NCBI GenBank assembly: GCA_046330285.1
Contig: JAXLSX010000005.1
Location: 124,001-188,000, forward strand
DNA from: RHKX01 sp046330285
Lineage (GTDB): Bacteria; Actinomycetota; Thermoleophilia; Solirubrobacterales; 70-9
Length of the DNA stretch: 64,000 bases
Direction: 5' to 3'
Shown here: positions 51,247 through 59,444 of the stretch, in pieces
How the letters are laid out: every line of letters starts with the position of its first letter
Numbering within the stretch: position 1 is the stretch's first letter
Notes under the pieces: model-generated
Database searches by the model: none
What the model was told of the DNA's origin: nothing
Seen by the model: only the letters and a program-made list of their open reading frames with translations
Made by a program: the position numbers and the translations under genes

Positions 51247-52374
51247 CTAGTCGAAGACGATCGCCTGGCGCACGGCCTCGCCGCGAGCGAGCCGGTCGAA
51301 GCCCTCGTTGATCTCGTCGAGCGCGAGGCGGTGGGTGAGCAGTCGGTCGACGTCGAGCTTCCCCTGCTTGTAGAGGTCGATGAACTTCGGCAGATCGCGG
51401 GCGGGCACGCTCGAGCCGAGGTAGGAGCCTCGAAGCGTCCGCTCCTCCGCCACCAGCGAGACGGCGGGGATGCTGAGCATGTCGGCGGGATCTGGCAGGC
51501 CGACCGTCGTCGTCGTGCCGCCGCGGCGGGTCGCCTCGTAGGCGTCGGCGAGAACCCGGGCGCTGCCGACGGTCTCGATCGCGTGGTCGGCGCCGCCGCC
51601 GGTGAGCTCGCGGATCGCGGCGACTGCTCCGGGCCCGGCCTCGACGGTGTCGGTTGCGCCGAGCTCGCGGGCGAGCTCGAGCTTGTCGGCGACGACGTCG
51701 ACGGCGACGATCGTCCCGGCGCCCTGGAGGACAGCGCCGAGCAGGGCGGAGAGCCCGACGCCGCCGAGCCCGAAGACGGCGACGCGCTGGCCGGGCTCGA
51801 TCCGGGCGGCATTGACCGCGGCGCCGACGCCGGTCAGCACCGCGCAGCCGAACAGCGCCGCGATTTCGTAGGGAAGCTCCGGGTCGACCTTCACGGCGGA
51901 TGCCTCGGAGACTACGATGTGATCGGAGAAGGCGGAGACGCCGAGGTGGTGGTGGATCTCGTCTCCACCGGTCGTCGCGAGCCGGCGCTCGCCCCCGAGC
52001 AGAGTGCCGGCGGCGTTGGCTCCCGCGCCAGGTTCACAGAGCGCCGCCCGGCCGGCCTGGCACGGCTCGCACTCGCCGCAGGCGGGGACGAACGCGAGCA
52101 CGACGTGGTCGCCGGTGGCGAAGGCGGTGACGCCCTCGCCGGTTTCGACGACCTCGCCCGCCGCCTCGTGGCCGAGCGCCATCGGCATCACCCGCGGCCG
52201 CGATCCGTTGATGACCGAGAGGTCGGAGTGGCAGAGCCCGGCCGCGCCGACCCTGATCAGCAGCTCGCCCGGTCCCGGTGGGTCGAGCTCGAGCTCGGCG
52301 ATCTCGAGCGGCTTCGACTCCGCGTAGGGCTCCGGTGCGCCCATTTCGCGGAGCACCGCGCTCCGGACCCTCAC
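51247..52374 (-). CDS. Zinc-dependent alcohol dehydrogenase (medium-chain, class III-like)
   Basis: A 375-residue MDR enzyme. The catalytic zinc site is GLCHSD with GHEAAGEVVE. The structural zinc lobe CGECEPCQAGRAALC has all four cysteines. The cofactor motif is VFGLGGVGLSALL, followed by VDVVADK, which suggests NAD. GTG 52374 overlaps the thioesterase stop as GTGA. With a Baeyer-Villiger monooxygenase nearby it may oxidise a secondary alcohol to the ketone that the monooxygenase uses; this is inference. Confidence 0.88.
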   Translation of the reverse strand: MRVRSAVLREMGAPEPYAESKPLEIAELELDPPGPGELLIRVGAAGLCHSDLSVINGSRPRVMPMALGHEAAGEVVETGEGVTAFATGDHVVLAFVPACGECEPCQAGRAALCEPGAGANAAGTLLGGERRLATTGGDEIHHHLGVSAFSDHIVVSEASAVKVDPELPYEIAALFGCAVLTGVGAAVNAARIEPGQRVAVFGLGGVGLSALLGAVLQGAGTIVAVDVVADKLELARELGATDTVEAGPGAVAAIRELTGGGADHAIETVGSARVLADAYEATRRGGTTTTVGLPDPADMLSIPAVSLVAEERTLRGSYLGSSVPARDLPKFIDLYKQGKLDVDRLLTHRLALDEINEGFDRLARGEAVRQAIVFD

Positions 52375-52814
52375 GATCCGCCCTCGGCCTTTAGCCGCTC
52401 GAGGCTCTCGCGGAGCTGCGCCGGCATCTCCGCCGGCCGCCTGGTCGCGGCGTCGACGAAGACGTGGACGAACCACCCCGTCGCCGACGGCTCGTCGGCG
52501 CCGACCGCGAACAGGCCGATCTCGTAGGTCACGCTCGAGTTGCCGAGCTTGCCGACCCGGAGGCCGGCCTCGATGTCCTCGGGGAAGGCGAAGCCGTCCG
52601 TGTAGGTGCAGTGCGACTCGGCGCAGACGCCGATCACGTCGCCGGCGTGGATGTCGAGGCCGCCCTCGCGGATCAGCCAGCGGTTGATCACGGTGTCGAA
52701 GAACGCGTAGTACTCGACGTTGTTGACGTGCCCGTAGACGTCGTTGTCGGCCCAGCGGGTCTGCAGGGTCTCGACGTGCGGGTAGTCGCTCCGCGTCTCG
52801 GCGGCTTCGCTCAT
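52371..52814 (-). CDS. 4HBT-type hotdog thioesterase
   Basis: A 147-residue acyl-CoA thioesterase with TRWADNDVYGHVNNVEYYAFF (Asp and GHVNN signature) and the strand SHCTYTDGFAFPEDI. It sits between OsmC and alcohol dehydrogenase genes, 25 bp after the former and overlapping the latter. It belongs to a different subgroup from the PaaI enzyme at 19570 and is only distantly like the one at 640. Confidence 0.87.
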   Translation of the reverse strand: MSEAAETRSDYPHVETLQTRWADNDVYGHVNNVEYYAFFDTVINRWLIREGGLDIHAGDVIGVCAESHCTYTDGFAFPEDIEAGLRVGKLGNSSVTYEIGLFAVGADEPSATGWFVHVFVDAATRRPAEMPAQLRESLERLKAEGGS

Positions 52815-52839
52815 CCGCTCGCTCCGCCGTTCGCCCCGG

Positions 52840-53262
52840 TCAGGCGAGCTTCGCCTCGAGGAGGATCTCCGGGCCCGCCAGCGCCTTCGAGACCGGGCAG
52901 TTCTCCTTCGCGGTCTCGGCGTGGCGCTGGAAGTCCTCGTCGCTGAGGCCGGGAACGGTGCCGACGGTCGAGAGCTCGATCTTGTGGATCTCGAAGCCCG
53001 TCTCGGTCCGCCGGAGGTAGACGCTCGCGTCGGTCTCGACGCTCTCCGGCTCGGCGCCCGCCGTGCTCAGGATCAGCGTCAGCGCCATCGAGAAGCACGA
53101 CGCGTGTGCCGTGGCGATCAGCTCCTCGGGGTTGGTCCCCTTGCCGTCGCCGAAACGCGACGCCGCCGAATAGGTGCCTTCGAGCGACTTGGTTCCGGTG
53201 TCGACCTCGCCCTGGCCGCTCTCGATGTCTCCCGTCCACTTCGCGTGGCCCGTCGCTGCCAT
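52840..53262 (-). CDS. osmC: OsmC-family peroxiredoxin
   Basis: A 140-residue thiol peroxidase that reduces organic hydroperoxides. The two redox cysteines are in HASCFSMAL and KENCPVSKAL. NPEELIATAHASCF is the family core. ATG 53262 is selected by GAGGAGA 6 nt upstream. It lies 45 bp after the tetR gene and begins the group that continues with thioesterase, alcohol dehydrogenase and VOC protein. It could detoxify peroxides formed by the flavin monooxygenase. Confidence 0.9.
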   Translation of the reverse strand: MAATGHAKWTGDIESGQGEVDTGTKSLEGTYSAASRFGDGKGTNPEELIATAHASCFSMALTLILSTAGAEPESVETDASVYLRRTETGFEIHKIELSTVGTVPGLSDEDFQRHAETAKENCPVSKALAGPEILLEAKLA

Positions 53263-53307
53263 TTCGATCTCCTCTGCTGGTTGCCGTCGGGGCACCAGCA
53301 TCGCAAG

Positions 53308-53997
53308 TCAGCCGCTCCGGCTGCCCGCCGCCATTCGCTCGAGTCCGGGGAGCACGAGTGCGATCACCCAGTCGGTCAGCTGCTCGGGCTCGACGTCCGG
53401 ATGCTCGTCCCACCAGTCGACGAGGCCCTCGTAGACGCCGTTGAGGGCGCGGGTGATCGCCTCGACCTCGAGCGGCTCGGGGTCGCCGCCCAGCGCGCGG
53501 GCGGTCGCCGCGATCGCCGCCTCGACCAGCGCGTCCTGCCGGGCGCGGATCTCGGCGACCTTCAGGGTTACGGCGTCGGCGGAGGGGTCGATCGTGCGCA
53601 CGGCGCCGTAGGCGAGCCGGAAGGTCCCCCGGCGCTCGCGGACGAACCGGAAGAAGGCGAGGCTGCCGCTGCGCAGGAGCTCCTCGGGGTCGGTGCGGCC
53701 GGCGACGGCGTCGCGGACGACCTCGGCGAGCTCGATCCCCATCGCGTCGACGACCGCGACCAGCACGCCCTCCTTCGAGCCGAACTGGTCGTAGACGACC
53801 GGCTTCGAGACCCCGGCGCGGGCGGCGAGCTCGTCCATCGAGGCACCCTCGTAGCCGCGCTCGGAGATCAGCTCGGTCGCGAGCTCGAGCAGGTGGCGGT
53901 GGCGCAGCTCGCGGGGGACCCGGCGGTGCGGGTGGGCGGCGAGCTCGCGCTCGATCGCGGCGAGGCGCTCGTTCCGTGGTTGTGTGGCGGAGGTCAC
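53308..53997 (-). CDS. TetR-family transcriptional regulator
   Basis: A 229-residue regulator starting at GTG 53997. The HTH is near residues 30-75 (RHLLELATELISERGYEGAS, then DELAARAGVSKPVVYDQFGS). The ligand domain ends with LTDWVIALVLPGLERM. It is divergent from the Baeyer-Villiger monooxygenase gene, and three CCTACT-type half-sites lie between them. It is predicted to repress both directions. Confidence 0.9.
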   Translation of the reverse strand: MTSATQPRNERLAAIERELAAHPHRRVPRELRHRHLLELATELISERGYEGASMDELAARAGVSKPVVYDQFGSKEGVLVAVVDAMGIELAEVVRDAVAGRTDPEELLRSGSLAFFRFVRERRGTFRLAYGAVRTIDPSADAVTLKVAEIRARQDALVEAAIAATARALGGDPEPLEVEAITRALNGVYEGLVDWWDEHPDVEPEQLTDWVIALVLPGLERMAAGSRSG

Positions 53998-54005
53998 AGT
54001 GCCTA

Positions 54006-54036
54006 AACCTACTGGCGGTAACCTACTACGAGTAGG
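54006..54036. promoter_or_regulatory. Putative TetR operator with three CCTACT half-sites
   Basis: CCTACT-ACG-AGTAGG (54022-54036) is a perfect 6-bp inverted repeat. The extended half-site AACCTACT is also repeated in direct orientation at 54006-54013 and 54020-54027. The cluster lies 9 bp from the tetR start and about 50 bp before the monooxygenase start. Confidence 0.6.
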
Positions 54037-54087
54037 CAACGGAAGCGAATGGTATCCGGCAAGGGCCGGCGAGGAGGAGCGGAGCAG

Positions 54088-55629
54088 ATGAGCGCAAGCG
54101 CAACGGCGGCGGTCGAAGAGCATGTGAACGGTGGCGCCGGCCGCGTCCACGACGTCGCGGTGATCGGGACCGGCTTCTCCGGCCTCGGCATGTCGATCAA
54201 GCTGAAGCGGTCCGGGGTCGAGGACTTCGTCGTCCTCGAGCGCGCCTCGAGCGTCGGCGGCACCTGGCGCGACAACACCTACCCGGGGATCCAGTGCGAC
54301 GTTCCCTCACACCTCTACTCGCTCTCGTTCGCCCCGAACCCGGACTGGTCGCGTGCCTTCTCGCCCGGCCCCGAGATCTGGGAGTACCTGAAGCGCACCG
54401 CCGACGAGCAGGGCATCACCCCGCACATCCGCTTCGACAGCGAGGTGACCGAGGCCCGCTGGGACGCCGAGCGGCGCAACTGGGTCCTGCAGACCGCGAC
54501 CGGGGTCGTTCGCGCCCGCGTGCTCGTCGCCGGCCTCGGCGGCCTCGTCGAGCCGCGCCTCCCCGACGTCCCCGGGATCGAGGACTTCCCCGGCGAGGTC
54601 ATGCACTCGGCCCGCTGGGATCACGACTACGACTTCCGCGGCAAGCGCGTCGCCGTGATCGGAACCGGCGCCTCGTCGATCCAGATCGTTCCGCAGCTGC
54701 AGCCGATCGTCGCCGAGCTCGACCTCTTCCAGCGGACCCCGGCATGGATCGCGCCGCGCCGCGACCACGCAATCAGCGCCCGCCGCCGGCGGCTCTACAA
54801 GCGCTTCCCGGTCCTCCAGAAGCTGACCCGACAGTGGATCTTCTGGACGCGCGAGGTGATGGTGCTCGGCCTCGTCAAGCGGCCGCAGCTCCTCGGGATC
54901 GTCGAGCGCGCCGCCCGGGCTCACCTCAACAAGCAGGTCTCCGACCCGGATCTGCGCCGGAAGCTCACCCCGGACTACACGATCGGCTGCAAGCGGATCC
55001 TGATCTCGAACGACTTCTATCCCGCGCTGACGCAGCCGAACGTCGACGTCGTCCCCGAGGGCATGACCGAGGTCCGCGGCAACCGGGTCGTCGGCAGCGA
55101 CGGAACCGAGCGCGAGGTCGACGCGATCGTCCTCGGGACCGGCTTCCAGGTGACCGACTTCCCCGGCGCCAAGGTCATCTACGGCCGCGACGGTGACCGC
55201 AGCCTCAGCGAGATCTGGCAGGGGAGCCCGAAGGCCAACCGCTGCACGACCGTCGCCGGCTTCCCGAACCTGTTCGTACTCGGCGGACCCAACGACGGCA
55301 TCGGCCACACCTCGGCGGTCGAGATGATCGAGCACCAGTTCACCTACGTCCTCGATGCGCTCGCGACGATGCGCCGCGAGGGTCTCGCTGCCGTCGACGT
55401 CCGTCCCGAGGTCCAGGAGCGGTTCGTCGCTGACCTCGACCGGAAGATGGAGGACACGGTCTGGCTCCAGGGCGGCTGCGCGAGCTGGTACCTCGACAGC
55501 CAGGGCCGGAACTCGACGCTCTGGCCCGACTGGACCGCGGCCCACGCCCGCGCGACCGAGCACTTCGACCTCACCGAGTACGAGGTCGAGCGCGTCGGCG
55601 AGCCGGAGCGGGAGCTGACCCCGGCCTGA
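54088..55629 (+). CDS. Baeyer-Villiger flavin monooxygenase
   Basis: A 513-residue FAD/NADPH enzyme. The first dinucleotide motif is VIGTGFSGLGM (about residue 25). The BVMO fingerprint F-x-G-x-x-x-H-x-x-x-W-D appears as FPGEVMHSARWD, directly followed by the second motif VAVIGTGASS. GTGFQVTDF near the C terminus is also typical. It inserts oxygen next to a ketone to give an ester or lactone. ATG 54088 (GAGGAGGAG upstream) is preferred. It is divergent from tetR and the OsmC-ADH group. Confidence 0.92.
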   Translation: MSASATAAVEEHVNGGAGRVHDVAVIGTGFSGLGMSIKLKRSGVEDFVVLERASSVGGTWRDNTYPGIQCDVPSHLYSLSFAPNPDWSRAFSPGPEIWEYLKRTADEQGITPHIRFDSEVTEARWDAERRNWVLQTATGVVRARVLVAGLGGLVEPRLPDVPGIEDFPGEVMHSARWDHDYDFRGKRVAVIGTGASSIQIVPQLQPIVAELDLFQRTPAWIAPRRDHAISARRRRLYKRFPVLQKLTRQWIFWTREVMVLGLVKRPQLLGIVERAARAHLNKQVSDPDLRRKLTPDYTIGCKRILISNDFYPALTQPNVDVVPEGMTEVRGNRVVGSDGTEREVDAIVLGTGFQVTDFPGAKVIYGRDGDRSLSEIWQGSPKANRCTTVAGFPNLFVLGGPNDGIGHTSAVEMIEHQFTYVLDALATMRREGLAAVDVRPEVQERFVADLDRKMEDTVWLQGGCASWYLDSQGRNSTLWPDWTAAHARATEHFDLTEYEVERVGEPERELTPA

Positions 55630-55655
55630 TCCGGCCCGCCTGCCATCCTCGTCGG

Positions 55656-57053
55656 GTGGCAGACGGTCCCCAGGAGCCGATCCCGGGCGCGGTGCCCCTC
55701 GGGGCCGCCGAGCCCGCCGCCGACCCGACCTACCCGGTCGGCCGCTACGCGGCCGCGCTGCGCCGCTACATGCGCGAGCGGGCACGGGTGCAGGTGATCG
55801 GTGAGGTCACGAACCTCCGCCTCGCCGGCAAGTCCGCCTACTTCGAGCTGCGCGACTCCGACGGGGCGCTCCAGTGCTCGATGTGGCGCAGCGATTGGGA
55901 CAAGCTGAAGCTTCCCGACGGGGCGGTCCGCGACGGCACCGAGGTCGTCGTCTTCGGCGGCCCCGATTACTACCCGGGGAGCGCCACCGCCTCGCCGTCG
56001 TTCAGCTTCCGCTGCACGCGCCTGCGCCTCGCCGGCGAGGGCGACCTGCTCGCCCAGCTCGCCGAACTTCGCCGCAAGCTCTCGGCCGAGGGCCTCTTCG
56101 AGCCGCAGAAGCGGCTGCCGCGGCCGGCCCTGCCGCGGACGATCGGCATCGTCACCGGGCGCGACTCCGCCGCCGAGGCCGACCTGATCGCCGGGCTGAA
56201 GCGCCGGTCGTGGGCCGGCCACGCGGTCTTCGCCCACCCGCCCGTCCAGGACCGCCACGCCGCCCCGAAGATCGCCCGCGCCCTCAGCGACCTCGCCGCG
56301 GTCCCGGAGGTCGAGGTGATCGTCGTCGCCCGCGGCGGCGGCAGCCTCGCCGACCTCTGGGCGTTCTGCGACGAGACCCTCTGCCGGACCGTCGCCCTGT
56401 TGCGTGTGCCGGTCGTCTCCGCCGTCGGCCACGAGTCCGACCGGACGCTGCTCGACGACGTCGCCGCGGTCTGCTGCTCGACGCCGACCCACGCGATCGA
56501 GGAGGCGGTCCAGGTCGACGTCGGCCTGCAGCGTCGCCGCCTCGCCGCCGATGCCGGCCGGCTCTCGGTCCGCGGCCGTGACGCGGGGCGGGGGAGGGCG
56601 CGCCGCCTCGCCGCGGTCGCCCGAGCGCTCGGCCACCACACCGACGGCCAGCGCCGTCGCCTGCACCAGCAGATCCGCGAGATCAGGGCGTCGGCCACCC
56701 GGGCGATCGCCCGCGGCAGCCGAGGCAGCGCGCGACACGCGCTCGTCCTCGGCCGCAAGCGCACCGCCGCCCTCCACGGCGCGGTCGCGTCCGGCGACCG
56801 GCTCGCCTCCCGCGCCGCTGCCCTCGACCGCCACGCCGATGCAGCCGCCGCGGGCCGCGCGGCAGAGCTGAAGCGGATCGCGCAGACCCTCGCCGCCCAC
56901 GAGCCCGAGCGCGTGCTCGAGCGCGGCTACGCGATCGTCAGCGACGCCGAGGGCGACGTCGTCACCAGCGCCGAGGCCGCCCGCGAGCGCGAGCGCCTGC
57001 GCGTCCGCTTCAGCGACGATGATGTCCTCACGGAGGTGATCGAGGATGAGTGA
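55656..57053 (+). CDS. xseA: Exodeoxyribonuclease VII large subunit
   Basis: A 465-residue nuclease subunit. It has an N-terminal OB domain (VQVIGEVTNLRLAGKSAYFE), then the catalytic core with IGIVTGRDSAAEADL, VVARGGGSLADLWAF and SAVGHESDRTLLDDVA, and a long Arg/Ala-rich coiled-coil C terminus. Together with XseB it degrades single-stranded DNA to short oligonucleotides. GTG 55656 is used. The 3' end overlaps xseB by 8 bases. Confidence 0.94.
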   Translation: MADGPQEPIPGAVPLGAAEPAADPTYPVGRYAAALRRYMRERARVQVIGEVTNLRLAGKSAYFELRDSDGALQCSMWRSDWDKLKLPDGAVRDGTEVVVFGGPDYYPGSATASPSFSFRCTRLRLAGEGDLLAQLAELRRKLSAEGLFEPQKRLPRPALPRTIGIVTGRDSAAEADLIAGLKRRSWAGHAVFAHPPVQDRHAAPKIARALSDLAAVPEVEVIVVARGGGSLADLWAFCDETLCRTVALLRVPVVSAVGHESDRTLLDDVAAVCCSTPTHAIEEAVQVDVGLQRRRLAADAGRLSVRGRDAGRGRARRLAAVARALGHHTDGQRRRLHQQIREIRASATRAIARGSRGSARHALVLGRKRTAALHGAVASGDRLASRAAALDRHADAAAAGRAAELKRIAQTLAAHEPERVLERGYAIVSDAEGDVVTSAEAARERERLRVRFSDDDVLTEVIEDE

Positions 57054-57318
57054 GACAGAGAGCGCCGCGACTCAGGCGCCGGCGAGCTACGAGTCCGCGG
57101 TCGAGCGGCTCGAGGAGATCATCCTCCGCCTCGATTCCGGCAAGGCCGAGCTCCGCGAGACCCTCGAGCTCTGCCGCGAGGGTAAGACGCTCGTCGAGTA
57201 CTGCAAGGGCGAGCTCGACGCCGTCTCGGGCGAGCTCCAGCGGCTGGATCTCGACGACCTCGTCCGCAAGCTCGAGGCCGGCGCGGGCGAAGAAGCCGAG
57301 CCCGGCGCCGCTTCCTGA
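57046..57318 (+). CDS. xseB: Exodeoxyribonuclease VII small subunit
   Basis: A 90-residue helical protein with SYESAVERLEEIILRLDSGK and LRETLELCREGKTLVEYC, the XseB pattern. Several copies bind the XseA coiled coil. It overlaps xseA, which keeps the large excess of small subunit under coupled translation. Confidence 0.93.
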   Translation: MSETESAATQAPASYESAVERLEEIILRLDSGKAELRETLELCREGKTLVEYCKGELDAVSGELQRLDLDDLVRKLEAGAGEEAEPGAAS

Positions 57319-57345
57319 GCCGAATTCGGGATTTCCCGGCGGCCT

Positions 57346-57371
57346 TGTCGATTTTTCGCCTGCTCGTTCGA
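57346..57371 (+). promoter_or_regulatory. Putative ECF42-type promoter upstream of the YCII gene
   Basis: TGTCGA (57346-57351), a 17-bp spacer and CGAC (57369-57372). ECF42 sigma factors are known to use a TGTCGA -35 and a CG[AT]C-like -10. The site lies 50 bp before the ATG at 57422, in the gap between xseB and the YCII-ECF42 pair, so it fits autoregulation. Confidence 0.6.
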
Positions 57372-57421
57372 CGCAGGGGTAACAGGGGCCGACAGGAGGC
57401 CCCCCGAACGAAGGAGATGAG

Positions 57422-57853
57422 ATGCGAGTGATGGTTCTGGTCAAGGCGAGCCCTGAGAGCGAGGCCGGCGAGATGCCCGCGGAGGAGATGCTCACCGAGA
57501 TGGGCGCCTTCAACGAGGAGCTCGTCAAGGCAGGTGTGATGCTCGCCGGCGACGGTCTCCACGCCTCCGACAAGGGCGTCCGGGTGACGATCCCGGCTGG
57601 CGGCGGCGAGCCGACGGTGACCGACGGGCCGTTCGCGGAGGCGAAGGAGCTCGTCGCGGGCTTCTGGATCTGGCAGGTCAAGGACATGGACGAGGCCCTC
57701 GAGTGGGCGAAGCGGATCCCGAACCCGGGCCCCGGCCCGGCCGGCACCGTCGAGCTGCGCCCGATCTTCGAGATGGAGGACTTCGAGGACGCGATGACCC
57801 CCGAGCTGCAGGAGCAGGAGCAGCGGCTCCGCGATCAGCTCGAGGGCAACTGA
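57422..57853 (+). CDS. YCII-related DGPF-domain protein, partner of ECF42
   Basis: A 143-residue dimeric alpha/beta barrel protein with MRVMVLVKASPESEAGEM, VTDGPFAEAKELVAGFWIWQ (DGPF motif) and a C-terminal acidic helix. It lies 27 bp before an ECF42 sigma gene, the standard arrangement for this group. The protein's role is unclear; it is the usual ECF42 regulon member. Confidence 0.88.
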   Translation: MRVMVLVKASPESEAGEMPAEEMLTEMGAFNEELVKAGVMLAGDGLHASDKGVRVTIPAGGGEPTVTDGPFAEAKELVAGFWIWQVKDMDEALEWAKRIPNPGPGPAGTVELRPIFEMEDFEDAMTPELQEQEQRLRDQLEGN

Positions 57854-57880
57854 CGGAGCCACGTCCAGCCGGGAGGCGGA

Positions 57881-59164
57881 GTGGCGTCTGAGCGCGAGGC
57901 CCGGCGAGCGGTCGAGGCGGTCTGGAGGATCGAGTCCGCCCGGCTGATCGCCGGCCTCGCGCGGACGTTCCGCGACGTCGGGATCGCCGAGGACCTCGCC
58001 TCCGAGGCGCTCCTCGCCGCCCTCGAACAGTGGCCGTCGAGCGGCATCCCGGACAACCCGGGTGCCTGGCTCGCCGCCACCGCGCGCAATCGCGGCGTCG
58101 ACCGGATCCGGCGGGAGAGGGTCGCCGAGCGCAAGAGCGCCGAGCTCGGCCGCGAGCTCGAGCTCCGAGAGGAGGACGTCCAGCGCGACCTCGCCGCCGA
58201 GCTCGACGACCCGTTCGACGACGACCTGCTTCGCCTCATCTTCACGACCTGCCACCCGGTGCTCTCGACCGACGCGCGGGTGGCGCTGACGCTGCGGCTC
58301 CTCGGCGGGCTGACCACTCCGGAGATCGCCCGCGCATACCTCACCTCCGAGGCGACGGTCGCCCAGCGGATCGCGCGGGCGAAGCGGACCCTGCGCGCCG
58401 CCCGGGTTCCGATCGAGGCGCCGGACCGCGCCGAGCTTCCGGATCGGCTCGGCTCCGTGCTCGAGGTGATCTACCTGATCTTCAACGAGGGGTACTCGCC
58501 GAGCTCGGGAACCGAGGTGGTCAGAGCCGAACTGGTCGAGGAGGCGCTTCGCCTCGGCCGCGTCCTCGCCGAGCTGCTCCCTGAGGAGCCGGAGGTCCAC
58601 GGCCTGGCGGCGCTGATGGAGCTCCAGGCGTCGCGAACGCGGACCCGGGTCGACGCCGCCGGCGACCCGGTCCCGCTGCTCGAACAGGATCGGGCGCGCT
58701 GGGACTGGATGCTGGTCGAGCGCGGGAACCGGGCGCTCGGCCGCGCCTACGCGACCGGAGGCTCGTTCGGTCCCTACGCCCTGCAGGCGGCGATCGCCGC
58801 CTGCCACGGCCGCGCCCGGATCCCCGGCGACACCGACTGGGAGTGGATCGCCGCGCTCTACGACGGGCTCGCCGAGATCGCGCCCTCGCCGGTGGTCGAG
58901 CTCAACCGGGCGATCGCCTTCGGGATGGCGTTCGGGCCCGATGTCGCGCTGACGATGCTCGGCGACGCATCGCTGCAGCGAGCGCTCGCCTCCTATCCGC
59001 TCCTGCCGGCCGCCCGCGGCGACATGCTCGAGCGCGCCGGGCGCCGGGTCGACGCCGCGGCCGAGTTCGAGCGGGCGGCTGAGCTCTCCGGGAACGCACG
59101 CCAGGCCGCGTTCCTCCGCCGCCGAGCCGCCGCGAGCCGCTCGGCGGACGCCATTTCCCCCTAA
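57881..59164 (+). CDS. ECF sigma factor, ECF42 group (with C-terminal TPR-like domain)
   Basis: A 427-residue sigma factor starting at GTG 57881 (GGGAGG upstream). The sigma2 part is RDVGIAEDLASEALLAALEQW and sigma4 is LLGGLTTPEIARAYLTSEAT. A helical domain of about 230 residues follows, with LIFNEGYSPSSG, DWEWIAALYDGLAEI and PVVELNRAIAFGMA, a DUF6596/TPR-like extension diagnostic of ECF42 and used instead of an anti-sigma factor. No anti-sigma gene is nearby. Confidence 0.92.
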   Translation: MASEREARRAVEAVWRIESARLIAGLARTFRDVGIAEDLASEALLAALEQWPSSGIPDNPGAWLAATARNRGVDRIRRERVAERKSAELGRELELREEDVQRDLAAELDDPFDDDLLRLIFTTCHPVLSTDARVALTLRLLGGLTTPEIARAYLTSEATVAQRIARAKRTLRAARVPIEAPDRAELPDRLGSVLEVIYLIFNEGYSPSSGTEVVRAELVEEALRLGRVLAELLPEEPEVHGLAALMELQASRTRTRVDAAGDPVPLLEQDRARWDWMLVERGNRALGRAYATGGSFGPYALQAAIAACHGRARIPGDTDWEWIAALYDGLAEIAPSPVVELNRAIAFGMAFGPDVALTMLGDASLQRALASYPLLPAARGDMLERAGRRVDAAAEFERAAELSGNARQAAFLRRRAAASRSADAISP

Positions 59165-59191
59165 ATAGCGGGAACCCGCCCGGGCACCCCC

Positions 59192-59220
59192 TTGCGCTCC
59201 CCGGGGGCCGGCCGTATGGT
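59192..59220 (+). promoter_or_regulatory. Housekeeping-type promoter in front of a structured RNA
   Basis: TTGCGC (59192-59197), a 17-bp spacer and TATGGT (59215-59220). This is one of the best -35/-10 pairs in the window. The expected start point, 6-7 nt downstream, is A59227, exactly the first base of the predicted closing stem of the RNA. Confidence 0.6.
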
Positions 59221-59226
59221 CGCCGC

Positions 59227-59354
59227 AGCGGTCCGGGAGAGAGAAAGAACTCCACGAAAGCCAAGTGGAGGGGCAGCTCTCAAGGCCGACTCGAGAGGCT
59301 TTGAACGCGCGAAGGCTACGCGCGAGGCAGGCCACCGAGTCGCCCCGGGCCGCT
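59227..59354 (+). ncRNA. Candidate structured small RNA: three-way junction with two similar arms
   Basis: No plausible protein is encoded here. The ends pair as AGCGGTCCGGG (59227-59237) with CCCGGGCCGCT (59344-59354), an 11-bp stem with one G-U pair. Inside are two arms. Arm A (59239-59281) has an outer GAGAG/CTCTC helix, an internal loop AAAGAA/GGGCAG and a CTCCAC/GTGGAG stem; its hairpin loop contains AAAGCCA. Arm B (59287-59342) has an outer CGACTCG/CGAGTCG helix, an internal loop containing TTTGAA/AGGCAG and a CGCGCG/CGCGCG stem, with hairpin loop AAGGCTA. The two arms share internal-loop ends GAA and GGCAG, a 6-bp stem and a similar 7-nt loop, so they look like a duplicated module. I do not recognise a known RNA family. 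Confidence 0.55.
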
Positions 59355-59383
59355 ACTTTCGTTCTCGGGCGAAGGTGCCGCGG

Positions 59384-59413
59384 TTGCGGGAGCCGGGGCG
59401 CAGGGGATAGCGT
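59384..59413 (+). promoter_or_regulatory. Putative promoter of the glutaredoxin-like gene
   Basis: TTGCGG (59384-59389), an 18-bp spacer and TAGCGT (59408-59413), followed by a short leader with GGAAGG before the ATG at 59445. Its presence suggests that the RNA at 59227-59354 is not simply the leader of this gene. Confidence 0.42.
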
Positions 59414-59444
59414 CGCTTCTGCACCCCAATTGGAAGGTTCTTCG

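Noticed and set aside
59227..59354. Glycine or c-di-GMP riboswitch
   Set aside because: The GAGAG/CTCTC pairing and GAAAGCC loop first suggested these, but the conserved CCGAAGG of glycine aptamers and the GGCAAACC/GACGCAAAGCC elements of GEMM are missing, and a separate promoter lies before the next gene.
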